Assembly: GCA_030684415.1 (NCBI GenBank) | Contig: JAUXNL010000473.1 | Span: forward strand, 1-14,034 | Direction of reading: 5' to 3' | DNA: 14,034 bases | Source of the DNA: Moraxellaceae bacterium | GTDB taxonomy: Bacteria; Pseudomonadota; Gammaproteobacteria; Pseudomonadales; Moraxellaceae | Made by a program: the position numbers and the translations under genes | In this document: one piece after another, positions 8,301 to 14,034 of the stretch | How positions within the stretch are numbered: position 1 is the stretch's first letter | Layout: every line of letters begins with the position of its first letter | Notes under the pieces: model-generated | What the model was told of the DNA's origin: nothing | Database searches by the model: none | The model's input: only the letters and a program-made list of their open reading frames with translations

Positions 8301-8805
8301 GCCCGGCGCGCGTTATTTCCTGATAAACCCTGTCAGGAAAACACTCCATCCAGCGCTCCAGTCGAGGGCCGGCAAGCGTTGCATCGGCACCGGTCAACGC
8401 AATACCGATATCACTGCGCCGCCCCAAAAGCATGATCAGGCCGTCGCCATTCGCTTCAAGCCATGCACGCGCCACTAAGGGCTCACCCAACTCCTGCCCT
8501 TCAACATAGGCACGAGAAATCACAGCAATCAGGTTCTTATAACCAGTCTCGTTCATGATCAGCACGGTGACTTCAAACTGCTCATCACCATCACGCACAA
8601 CAAGATCTGCACCAAACACCGGCTTGATACCTTTGCCCTGTGCACTCTTGTAGAACTTGACCAATGCATACAGATTCATGCGGTCCGTCATGGCAACAGA
8701 CGGCATGCCCGCAGCAAGACTGGCTTTTACCAGCTCATCAACACGGACAATGCTGTCTTTTAACGAAAATTCGCTACGAACATGCAGATGCACAAAAGCC
8801 GTCAC
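5326..8805 (-). CDS. dnaE: DNA polymerase III alpha subunit DnaE
   Basis: Catalytic subunit of the replicative polymerase holoenzyme, working with the DnaQ proofreader and the beta clamp. The 1159-residue product equals the E. coli length (1160). Order: PHP domain from residue 1, polymerase palm with catalytic Asp399 and Asp401 in MPDFDIDFCMDGRDR and Asp555 in LVKFDFLGLR, the GPGRGSGAGSLVAWAL block at 356-371, fingers GYGFNKSHSAAYALVSYQTAW at about 753-773, a helix-hairpin-helix near 832-850, a probable clamp-binding LDLFG at 921-925 and an OB fold from about 995. The PHP site is degenerate (HLHVRSEFS, TDRMNL, TNDVRFL), as expected when proofreading is done by a separate subunit. The start is GTG at 8805-8803, overlapping the rnhB stop as GTGA, with GGGAG seven bases upstream, so it is probably translationally coupled to rnhB. 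Confidence 0.98.
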   Translation of the reverse strand: MTAFVHLHVRSEFSLKDSIVRVDELVKASLAAGMPSVAMTDRMNLYALVKFYKSAQGKGIKPVFGADLVVRDGDEQFEVTVLIMNETGYKNLIAVISRAYVEGQELGEPLVARAWLEANGDGLIMLLGRRSDIGIALTGADATLAGPRLERWMECFPDRVYQEITRAGRDGDERHLHAAIALATEKGCPVVATNDVRFLAPEDFEAHEVRVSIARSYVLADPRRPRDYSPEQYLKSPEQMAELFADIPEAIENTLEIARRCTLDIRLGKSFLPNYPVPAGMTIDEYLIAHTRECLDQRLSLVLDPTAVDYAERRSIYDQRLDFELKIINQMGFAGYFLIVMDFIRWAKENGVPVGPGRGSGAGSLVAWALKITDLDPLPYDLLFERFLNPERVSMPDFDIDFCMDGRDRVIEYVAGHYGREAVSQIITFGTMAAKAVVRDVARVQGKSYGLADRMSKLIPFTPGISLQEARKEEPQLDELLSTPEMSDHEDALEIWEMALKLEGLTRGVGKHAGGVLIAPGKLTDFTAVFCDEEGRWVSQYDKDDVEQVGLVKFDFLGLRTLTIIDWALKDINAKRARRSEPPLDIMALPLDDRATYKLLQEGRTTAVFQLESPGMKKLLKKLLPSNFEDLIALVALFRPGPLESGMVDDFCNRKHGRAEVAYPDAQYQHECLEPVLKPTYGVIVYQEQVMQIAQVMAGYSLGGADMLRRAMGKKKPEEMAKERVKFMAGAEEQKIDKDLAGHIFDLMEKFAGYGFNKSHSAAYALVSYQTAWLKVHYPAEFMAAVLSSEMHNTDKIVTFIEECREMKLRLAPPDVNVSQFKFVTTDAGEIIYGLGAIKGVGEGPTENIVKGRRESGPYKDLFDFCRRVDLRKCNKRTLEAMVRAGALDALGPHRGILMASLDEAVAAAEQQARNADAGILDLFGDVVEAAPSGEFIDALQWTDDERLMAEKETLGLYLTGHPIDQYEAELVRFVEQRLADLQPTRRGVTTTVAGLVLATRIQKGQRGSRAFVQLDDRTGRIEAALFTDTYEQYRHVLTRDTVIVVEGEVSHDDYNGGLKMVVRKVMTLAEARASRSRGLEIRLEAAALGARFAQDLQQLLSSHRPASGAQGAPVRLRYRRSDAEAALRLGEQWRVVPSEDLLKRLRQQYGTAAVEVLY

Positions 8806-9440
8806 GAGAACACTCCCGACAGACGCAGGGAGAGCGCCTCGCGCACCGGCGCGAATGAGCGACGATGCTCAGGAATGGGACCATGCTCCCGCAGGGCCAG
8901 CATATGATCTTTGGTCGGATAACCCTTGTGCCGAGAAAACCCATACTGCGGATATTTGGCATGTAAGGCTTCCATTTCCGCATCACGCGCCACTTTGGCC
9001 AGAATGCTGGCCGCACTGATGGCAGGCACTTTTGCATCACCTTTGACAACAGGCGTTGCCGGACAAGGAAAGTGCGGCGCACGATTCCCATCCACCAATA
9101 CGTGTTGCGGACTGATGGCAAGACCCATCACCGCTCGTTGCATGGCCAGCAAGGTGGCACGCATTATATTGAGCTCATCTATTTCGTGCGGATCTGCGCG
9201 TCCATAAGCAAAACACAGGGCATTGGTGCGAATATCATCGGCGAGAAGCAAACGGCGCTTTTCTGTCAGTGCCTTGGAGTCGGCCAGGCCTGGAATCGGG
9301 CGCGCGGGATCAAGAATGACCGCTGCCGTTACAACGGCGCCCACCAACGGTCCACGGCCAACTTCGTCGACACCCGCAACAACCAGCCCCGCCAATGCGG
9401 GAAACTGGACCAGCATGGAGTCCTGCTCTTGTTCACGCAT
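8802..9440 (-). CDS. rnhB: Ribonuclease HII
   Basis: Cuts RNA in RNA-DNA hybrids and single ribonucleotides in duplex DNA. The frame is open up to 9482, but I choose the ATG at 9440-9438 because it has GGAG nine bases upstream and gives 212 residues, close to the family length. The four metal-binding acidic residues are visible: Asp25 and Glu26 in AGVDEVGRGPLVGAVV, Asp117 in VLVDGNRAP, and Asp135 in VVKGDAKVPAISAASILAKV. The family signatures GLADSKALTEKRR and HKGYPTKDH are also present. The start overlaps the lpxB stop by 8 nt (ATGCGTGA) and the end overlaps the dnaE start by 4 nt, so it sits in a tightly coupled lpxB-rnhB-dnaE segment. A start at the next ATG (residue 9) is possible. Confidence 0.96.
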   Translation of the reverse strand: MREQEQDSMLVQFPALAGLVVAGVDEVGRGPLVGAVVTAAVILDPARPIPGLADSKALTEKRRLLLADDIRTNALCFAYGRADPHEIDELNIMRATLLAMQRAVMGLAISPQHVLVDGNRAPHFPCPATPVVKGDAKVPAISAASILAKVARDAEMEALHAKYPQYGFSRHKGYPTKDHMLALREHGPIPEHRRSFAPVREALSLRLSGVFS

Positions 9441-10620
9441 CCGGCTTTTCTCCCACATGATCCAGCAATCGCTGTACCGCATCCGCGGCTTTCAAATCGG
9501 CATTTTGCTGCAGCAGGCGATGCAAGTCGTCAAAACGCTGCACGCAAGCATTACGATAACTTTCGTCATCCAGCCAGCGCGCCGTTGCCGCCGCAATCGC
9601 AACAGGCGAAGCCGCATGCTGCAATAGCTCTGGCACCAGCGCCTCATTCGCTAGCAGATTGGGCAGGCTGACAAAGGGAGTTTTTACCAGAAACCGCGCA
9701 ATCAGCCAGGTCAGCCAGTGCAGGGAATAGGCCACCACCATGGGCTTTTTCAGCAACATGGCCTCGAGTGTGGCCGTACCAGAGGCCAACACCACCACAT
9801 CTGCCGCCGCCATGACCCGGCGGCCAACGCCAGCCCCCAGACGATCATCAAAGACGCCTGCGGTAATGCCCGCGTCCGTCAGATAATGATCAATCTGTAC
9901 TCGCCGCTCCGCATTGATGGCGGGAATGATGAAACGTGCCTCGGGCTTTTGTTTGAGAATCTCTTTAGCCGCTGCCAGCAACAGTGGTGCCATCCGGCTC
10001 ACTTCACCACCTCGGCTGCCCGGCAAAAGCGCTATGTACTCGCCGTTTACGTCCAAGCCCAGCTCACGACGTGCTGCTTCGGTATCGTTTATCAGGGGTA
10101 ACTCATCAGCAAGTGGATGCCCGACAAAAACGGCATCGACGTCGTGTGCATCGTAAAAAGCTTTTTCAAATGGCAGCAGACAAAGCATCGTATCAATCGC
10201 TTGACGAATCCCCACCACCCGCCCCTGCCGCCATGCCCAAACCGAGGGACTGACATAATGGACGGTAGGTATGCCAGCGCGCTTGAACTCGGCAGCCAGA
10301 CGAAGATTGAAATCGGGCGCATCAATTCCGATAAACAGATCAATGCGTGGCGATGTGAATGCGGCAATCAATTGGTCACGAATACCAAACAACTCTCGCA
10401 GGCGGCCTAGCACCTCGACAAGGCCCATGACCGACAGCCGCTCCATCGGGAACAAGGAATGCCCACCAGCCGCCTGCATTTGCGGACCACAAATGCCAAC
10501 GAACTCGGCATGAGGGAAGCGTGAGCGCAACTCGCGTAACAGGCCGCCGCCAAGCGTATCGCCAGAGATTTCGCCGGCAACAATGCCAATTCGCAGTTGG
10601 TGCTGATGCCCGATCGGCAT
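9433..10620 (-). CDS. lpxB: Lipid A disaccharide synthase LpxB
   Basis: Peripheral inner-membrane glycosyltransferase (GT19) that joins UDP-2,3-diacylglucosamine and lipid X into the lipid A disaccharide. The 395-residue protein is slightly longer than E. coli LpxB (382). The N-terminus has RIGIVAGEISGDTLGGGLL. The catalytic Asp100 lies in GIDAPDFNLRLA, followed by HYVSPSVWAWRQGRV and LPFEKAFYD, and Arg203 lies in LLPGSRGGEVSRM. The ATG at 10620 is five bases past the lpxA stop and has no obvious Shine-Dalgarno sequence, so translation is probably coupled to lpxA. Its 3' end overlaps rnhB. Confidence 0.97.
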   Translation of the reverse strand: MPIGHQHQLRIGIVAGEISGDTLGGGLLRELRSRFPHAEFVGICGPQMQAAGGHSLFPMERLSVMGLVEVLGRLRELFGIRDQLIAAFTSPRIDLFIGIDAPDFNLRLAAEFKRAGIPTVHYVSPSVWAWRQGRVVGIRQAIDTMLCLLPFEKAFYDAHDVDAVFVGHPLADELPLINDTEAARRELGLDVNGEYIALLPGSRGGEVSRMAPLLLAAAKEILKQKPEARFIIPAINAERRVQIDHYLTDAGITAGVFDDRLGAGVGRRVMAAADVVVLASGTATLEAMLLKKPMVVAYSLHWLTWLIARFLVKTPFVSLPNLLANEALVPELLQHAASPVAIAAATARWLDDESYRNACVQRFDDLHRLLQQNADLKAADAVQRLLDHVGEKPDA

Positions 10621-10625
10621 GATGG

Positions 10626-11396
10626 TTAGCGCGTAATGCCGCGAGTGGAAGTCTTGAGTGATTCTATAAAGGCCGCCAATTCAGGGCACTCCGGCAGCAT
10701 CTCATCAAGCTTGGCCAAAGCGCTGTCGAGCGTGCGCCCTTCGCGAAAGACAATTTTGTAGGCACGCCGCAGTTTGGTCACAGTTTCCGACGACCATCCA
10801 CGACGACGCATGCCCTCGAAGTTCATGCCATGCGCAGCAGCGGGATTCCCGCCCACCATCACGTAGGCAGGCACATCTTTGACAATCAGGCTGCAGCCGG
10901 ACGACATCGAAAATGATCCGATACGGCAGAACTGGTGTACCCCTGTCATTCCACCAAGAATGACGTTGTCGCCAACATGCACATGCCCCGCAATACCTGA
11001 AGTATTCGCAAAGATATTGTTGTCGCCTACTTTGCAGTCATGCGCAATATGCACACCCACCATCAGCAGGTTGTTGCTACCAATACGGGTCAGGCCATCA
11101 TCTTGAATCGTGCCACGATGAATGGTGACAGACTCACGGATGACATTGTTATCGCCGATCTCCAGGCGAGTCGGCTCGCCCTTGTACTTCTTGTCCTGAC
11201 AGTCCTCGCCCACACTCGAGAACTGAAAAATCCGGTTATTGGCGCCGATACGAGTAGGCCCCTTGATCACGACATGGGGACCAATTCTGGTACCTGCGCC
11301 GATGACGACATCAGGACCGATAATGGAGAAAGGGCCTACCTCGACATCCGCCGCCAGCTCGGCGCGGGAATCGATAATCGCGGTGGAATGAATCAC
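10626..11396 (-). CDS. lpxA: UDP-N-acetylglucosamine acyltransferase LpxA
   Basis: Cytosolic trimeric left-handed beta-helix enzyme that transfers 3-hydroxyacyl from ACP to the 3-OH of UDP-GlcNAc, the first step of lipid A synthesis. The 256-residue protein (E. coli 262) shows hexapeptide repeats from the N-terminus to about residue 185 and a helical C-terminal domain (NFEGMRRRGWSSETVTKLRR). The catalytic His119 is in HIAHDCKVGDN, equivalent to E. coli His125. Gly167 aligns with E. coli Gly173, the hydrocarbon-ruler position, which predicts long (about C14) 3-hydroxyacyl use. The start is GTG at 11396-11394 with GAGG six bases upstream. It follows fabZ by 24 nt and precedes lpxB by 5 nt. Confidence 0.97.
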   Translation of the reverse strand: MIHSTAIIDSRAELAADVEVGPFSIIGPDVVIGAGTRIGPHVVIKGPTRIGANNRIFQFSSVGEDCQDKKYKGEPTRLEIGDNNVIRESVTIHRGTIQDDGLTRIGSNNLLMVGVHIAHDCKVGDNNIFANTSGIAGHVHVGDNVILGGMTGVHQFCRIGSFSMSSGCSLIVKDVPAYVMVGGNPAAAHGMNFEGMRRRGWSSETVTKLRRAYKIVFREGRTLDSALAKLDEMLPECPELAAFIESLKTSTRGITR

Positions 11397-11420
11397 GTGA
11401 GGCCTCTTTCGTGTTTGTTG

Positions 11421-11858
11421 TTATACAAGCTGCTCTGCAACAAGAATATCGGCGCTGGCCGCCAGCTCACCATTGACAGAGGCCGTGCAACTGAATTTAT
11501 AGATATTGCGTTTGTGAGCCCCTGCTACCGCCTCAAGATCCAGCCTGTCACCAGGCACCACCTGACGCTTGAAACGCACATTGTCGGCGCCGACAAACAG
11601 ATAGATGTAGCCATCGGCCGGACGCTTGCCGGTAGTCTTGAAGCCGAGAATGCCGGCACATTGTGCCATGGCCTCAAGTATCAGCATGCCGGGCATGATG
11701 GGCTTGGCAGGGAAATGACCGTTGAAGAACTCTTCGTTGACGGTAACGTTCTTGTAGGCTTGGACGAGCGCTCCAGGCTCCAGCGCGGTTACCCTGTCTA
11801 CCAGCAAAAACGGGTAACGGTGTGGCAAGAGCTCGCGAATCTCAAGTATGTCCATCAT
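11421..11858 (-). CDS. fabZ: 3-hydroxyacyl-ACP dehydratase FabZ
   Basis: Hot-dog fold dehydratase that converts (3R)-hydroxyacyl-ACP to trans-2-enoyl-ACP for all chain lengths, competing with LpxA and LpxD for 3-hydroxyacyl-ACP. From the first of two adjacent ATGs (11858) it has 145 residues (E. coli 151). It begins near IREL, with the signature LLPHRYPFLLVDRV and the active-site block FNGHFPAKPIMPGMLILEAMAQ containing His48 and Glu62; FKRQVVPGDRLDLE follows. GAGGA lies 10 bases before the chosen ATG. The frame is open further upstream to a TTG at 11924, but that extension has no family sequence and lies beyond the ribosome site. The 139-nt gap to lpxD has a weak GCCAC/GTGGC inverted repeat at 11913-11936. 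Confidence 0.96.
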   Translation of the reverse strand: MMDILEIRELLPHRYPFLLVDRVTALEPGALVQAYKNVTVNEEFFNGHFPAKPIMPGMLILEAMAQCAGILGFKTTGKRPADGYIYLFVGADNVRFKRQVVPGDRLDLEAVAGAHKRNIYKFSCTASVNGELAASADILVAEQLV

Positions 11859-11997
11859 GATGCTGTCGTCCTCGGGGCGAATGTATGGCACGCCCATTTT
11901 CGTGACCAATCGGCCACAACCCAATTGGCAAGTGGCGCTTATTGTAAGGATTCATGAGCGCAAGAGTGAGGCTTGATTTTCAGTGAAAGGGCCTTAT

Positions 11998-13053
11998 TCA
12001 GGCATCCGCATCAGGATTCTGCCGCAGCTGGCCTAGCGCCGCCTCAATCTCCCGCAGCCGGCGAGACATCTCATCTATCTGACGCATGCGTACAGCCGTT
12101 CTTTTCCAACGGTCCGTCGGCTGCATCGCGGTTCCCGAAGAGTAAGACCCCGGCTCGGTTATGGACTTGGTGACCATGGTCATTCCCGTCACATGCACCC
12201 GGTCACACAACTCGATATGCCCGGCCATCCCGACCCCCCCCGCCAGTACACAATAGGCACCGATGCGCGAACTGCCGGCAATGCCACAGCAAGCGGCTAT
12301 TGCTGTATGCGCGCCAATCACAACGTTGTGGGCTATCTGCACTTGGTTGTCGATGATGACGCCCTCACGGATGACAGTGTCGCCCAAGGCGCCACGATCA
12401 ACCGTGGTATTGGCGCCAATATCAACGTCATCATGAATCACGACGCGGCCGACCTGAGCAATCTTCACCCAGCGACCCGCATCGTTTGCAAAACCAAAAC
12501 CATCGCCGCCAATAATGGCGCCGGAGTGAATATTGACGCGATCGCCCAGTATGCAGTCATGATAGATAACGGCGTTGGCACGTATCCGCACATCACGACC
12601 GATGACGGTTCTGGCCTGCACCACGGCGCCAGCCTCAACCACTGTGCCGGGGCCGATTTCGACCTCGTCACCAATTACGGAAAGCGGCCCGATGGCGGCT
12701 GACGCATCCACTCTGGCTGTGTGACTCACTACCGCAGAGGCGTGAATGCCGGCGCTCGGCTGAGGCGTTCGATCAAAGAGGCTGGCAAGTCGTGCATAAC
12801 CCAGATAGGGATTGGCCAGCACCAGGGCATTGCCAGCAAAGCCCGCTGCGTCAGCGGGCCTGAGGATGACGGCACTGGCAGCGGTACTCGCGAGCGCTGT
12901 ACGGTACAGCGGGTTAGCTAAAAAGCTGATTTGCCCCGCCTCCGCCAGCGCGAGTGTATTAATACCGGAAATTTGACATGAAGGGTCACCTCGCAACTCG
13001 GCGCCCAGCATTTCAGCCAGCTCAGAAAGTGTCCAAACTTTTGCAGGACTCAC
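11998..13053 (-). CDS. lpxD: UDP-3-O-(3-hydroxyacyl)glucosamine N-acyltransferase LpxD
   Basis: Adds the second 3-hydroxyacyl chain (amide-linked) to UDP-3-O-acylglucosamine in lipid A synthesis. I choose the GTG at 13053-13051, which has GGAG at a 7-nt spacing and gives 351 residues (E. coli 341). The frame could also start at an ATG at 13089, but that would overlap skp by 14 nt without a good ribosome site. The N-terminal uridine-binding domain has TLSELAEMLGAELRGDP and ISFLANPLY; a left-handed beta helix of hexapeptide repeats runs from about residue 100 to 305. The catalytic His242 is in VQIAHNVVIGAH, and IGGDGFGFANDAGRWVKI is typical. The C-terminus ends in an amphipathic helix (RQIDEMSRRLREIEAALGQL). 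skp lies 22 nt upstream. Confidence 0.96.
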   Translation of the reverse strand: MSPAKVWTLSELAEMLGAELRGDPSCQISGINTLALAEAGQISFLANPLYRTALASTAASAVILRPADAAGFAGNALVLANPYLGYARLASLFDRTPQPSAGIHASAVVSHTARVDASAAIGPLSVIGDEVEIGPGTVVEAGAVVQARTVIGRDVRIRANAVIYHDCILGDRVNIHSGAIIGGDGFGFANDAGRWVKIAQVGRVVIHDDVDIGANTTVDRGALGDTVIREGVIIDNQVQIAHNVVIGAHTAIAACCGIAGSSRIGAYCVLAGGVGMAGHIELCDRVHVTGMTMVTKSITEPGSYSSGTAMQPTDRWKRTAVRMRQIDEMSRRLREIEAALGQLRQNPDADA

Positions 13054-13075
13054 GCCATGACTCCAGCAATCGCTA

Positions 13076-13576
13076 TCACTTGGCAGCATTCAGTTTTTCG
13101 GTAATTTTGCGGGTGATATCAACTGTAGTGTCCGCAAAGATCACGCTCTTTTTCTCAATGATGATGTCGTAATTACCCGCTTTACGCAGCTCATCAATTA
13201 CCGCCTCCATTTTCGGCAGCATTTTTTGAAGCAAATCGTTTTGCACTTCTTGCGATCGCTTTTGTACAGTCTGCGCAAGATTATTATATTCACTTATTTT
13301 ACTTTCAGCCTGTTTCTGCAAATCCTGAATTCCCTTCTCGCCCAACACAGACCGGTCTTTCTGGAATCGCTGCTCAATCGCCTGAGCCTCTTTGCGCAAA
13401 ACTTCCATTCTCTCACGCTGAGGCTTGAGCTCGACCTGCAGCTTTTCAATAACCTTTCTCGCCTCGTTGGAGCTCATCAGGGCCGCCGTGCTATCCGCCA
13501 CTACAACCGTCTGTGCTTGTGCCACACCGGAAACGGAAGCCACCATCAGTCCAGCTACCAATAACAACGCTCGCAT
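13076..13576 (-). CDS. skp: Periplasmic OmpH/Skp-family chaperone
   Basis: Periplasmic trimeric chaperone that holds unfolded outer-membrane proteins on their way to the BAM complex. The ATG at 13576-13574 with GAGGA seven bases upstream gives 166 residues (E. coli Skp 161). A signal peptide is clear: positively charged start MRALLLV, hydrophobic core, and a probable cleavage after VAQA at residue 21. The remainder is long charged helices (residues about 45-125, coiled-coil tentacles) flanked by short beta segments, ending with IIIEKKSVIFADTTVDITRKITEKL. The frame is open upstream to 13702, but this extension would bury the signal peptide and overlap bamA, so it is rejected. Its place between bamA and lpxD is the standard one. 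Confidence 0.95.
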   Translation of the reverse strand: MRALLLVAGLMVASVSGVAQAQTVVVADSTAALMSSNEARKVIEKLQVELKPQRERMEVLRKEAQAIEQRFQKDRSVLGEKGIQDLQKQAESKISEYNNLAQTVQKRSQEVQNDLLQKMLPKMEAVIDELRKAGNYDIIIEKKSVIFADTTVDITRKITEKLNAAK

Positions 13577-13643
13577 GAAAATTTCCTCTTTTTTTCTCAG
13601 GCCAACCCGGCCTTTATGGTTAAGTCGCACAAAAACCAAGTGC

Positions 13644-14034
13644 TTATAGACCTTGGCCGATAGTGAACTGGAAAGTTTGACTCTTGTCGCCTGCCTGCTC
13701 ATTGAAGGGTCGCGACAAACTGAAGCTTAAAGGACCGATAGCCGTCAGCCAGGAAAGACTGATCCCGGCACTGTAACGCAACACACCCAAGTCCAGATCA
13801 AAACCCGGCAGTCGCGTATCGTAGACATTCCCGGCATCGACAAACAAGACCGTACGGAGCTGGCGATTATTGCCAGCGAAAGGAGTGGGTATCACCAACT
13901 CGGCACTGCCCTCCACCAGCACATTTCCGCCTACAACCTCGGGATCCGGGTCAACACAGGGATTGGTCGGACTGATAATGCAAATGGGGGGGATAAGCGC
14001 TATTGCCGGACTACGAGGGCCTAGGCTGTTATCA
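13644..14034 (-). CDS. bamA: Outer membrane protein assembly factor BamA, C-terminal part (cut by window edge)
   Basis: Essential outer-membrane beta-barrel of the BAM complex that folds and inserts other barrel proteins. Only the last 129 codons are in the window; the frame runs open to base 14034. The visible part starts in extracellular loop 6 (DNSLGPRSP, directly after where the VRGF/Y motif would be), with a cysteine pair nine residues apart in the loop, as in the E. coli loop 6 disulfide. Then come VVGGNVLVEGSAELVIPTPF, RTVLFVDAGNVYDT, LRYSAGISLSWLTAIGPLSF and the terminal strand FQFTIGQGL. The last residue is Leu rather than the usual Phe or Trp of the beta signal. The gap to skp is 67 nt. 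Confidence 0.95.
   Translation of the reverse strand, partial: DNSLGPRSPAIALIPPICIISPTNPCVDPDPEVVGGNVLVEGSAELVIPTPFAGNNRQLRTVLFVDAGNVYDTRLPGFDLDLGVLRYSAGISLSWLTAIGPLSFSLSRPFNEQAGDKSQTFQFTIGQGL

Noticed and set aside
11040..11957. 305-codon open frame antisense to lpxA and fabZ
   Set aside because: Crosses two real genes on the opposite strand and has no family signature; a shadow frame.
13599..13613. 5-bp AGGCC/GGCCT hairpin between bamA and skp
   Set aside because: Too short, and followed by A's rather than T's on the transcribed strand, so not a terminator.
13577..13702. Upstream extension of skp
   Set aside because: Would place 42 residues before a normal signal peptide and overlap bamA; the ATG at 13576 has a good ribosome site.
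1..14034. Mobile elements, CRISPR arrays, tRNA/rRNA genes, defence or toxin-antitoxin systems
   Set aside because: None seen on either strand. All long coding regions match core biosynthetic families, and no transposase, repeat-spacer pattern or tRNA-like sequence was found by reading.

Overview
This 14 kb window is a stretch of a gammaproteobacterial chromosome and is almost entirely core biosynthetic genes. The evidence for the lineage is the gene order bamA-skp-lpxD-fabZ-lpxA-lpxB-rnhB-dnaE-accA with tilS close behind, which is the classical gammaproteobacterial envelope/lipid A cluster, plus an adjacent fabA-fabB pair, the hallmark of anaerobic unsaturated fatty acid synthesis. The sequence looks moderately GC-rich. 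tilS directly after accA, and the DnaE N-terminus, suggest a non-enteric gammaproteobacterium; I cannot name the genus.

Layout. (1) 1-613, minus strand: the first 204 codons of a CcmF-type cytochrome c maturation/haem lyase protein, cut by the window edge. (2) 614-879: a divergent spacer with a candidate fabA promoter, a possible FadR-like site and a strong 11-bp hairpin. (3) 880-2787, plus strand: fabA and fabB, separated by a 183-nt spacer rich in inverted repeats. (4) 2791-2848: a near-perfect 27/28-nt palindrome acting as a bidirectional terminator between the convergent fabB and tilS; it contains the tilS stop codon. (5) 2842-4134, minus: tilS, separated from accA by an intrinsic terminator. 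(6) 4213-14034, minus: accA, dnaE, rnhB, lpxB, lpxA, fabZ, lpxD, skp and the 3' end of bamA, transcribed from the high-coordinate end toward the low one. Several junctions in this run overlap or are only a few bases apart (rnhB/dnaE GTGA, lpxB/rnhB 8 nt, lpxA/lpxB 5 nt), suggesting one operon with translational coupling.

How the genes fit together. AccA feeds malonyl-CoA into fatty acid synthesis. FabZ and FabA dehydrate 3-hydroxyacyl-ACPs, and FabA/FabB divert part of the flux to unsaturated chains. LpxA, LpxD and LpxB draw 3-hydroxyacyl-ACP and UDP-GlcNAc into lipid A. Skp and BamA deliver and insert outer-membrane proteins into the membrane built from that lipid A. DnaE (replication), RnhB (ribonucleotide/RNA removal) and TilS (tRNA-Ile2 lysidine) are housekeeping genes that share the locus.

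I found no mobile element, CRISPR array, rRNA, tRNA, phage gene or defence system, and no undescribed multi-gene system. The points worth a second look are small-scale: the palindromic terminator, the fabA control region, the structured fabA-fabB spacer, the position of ccmF, and a few residue-level features (BamA C-terminus, LpxA acyl-chain ruler, degenerate DnaE PHP site).
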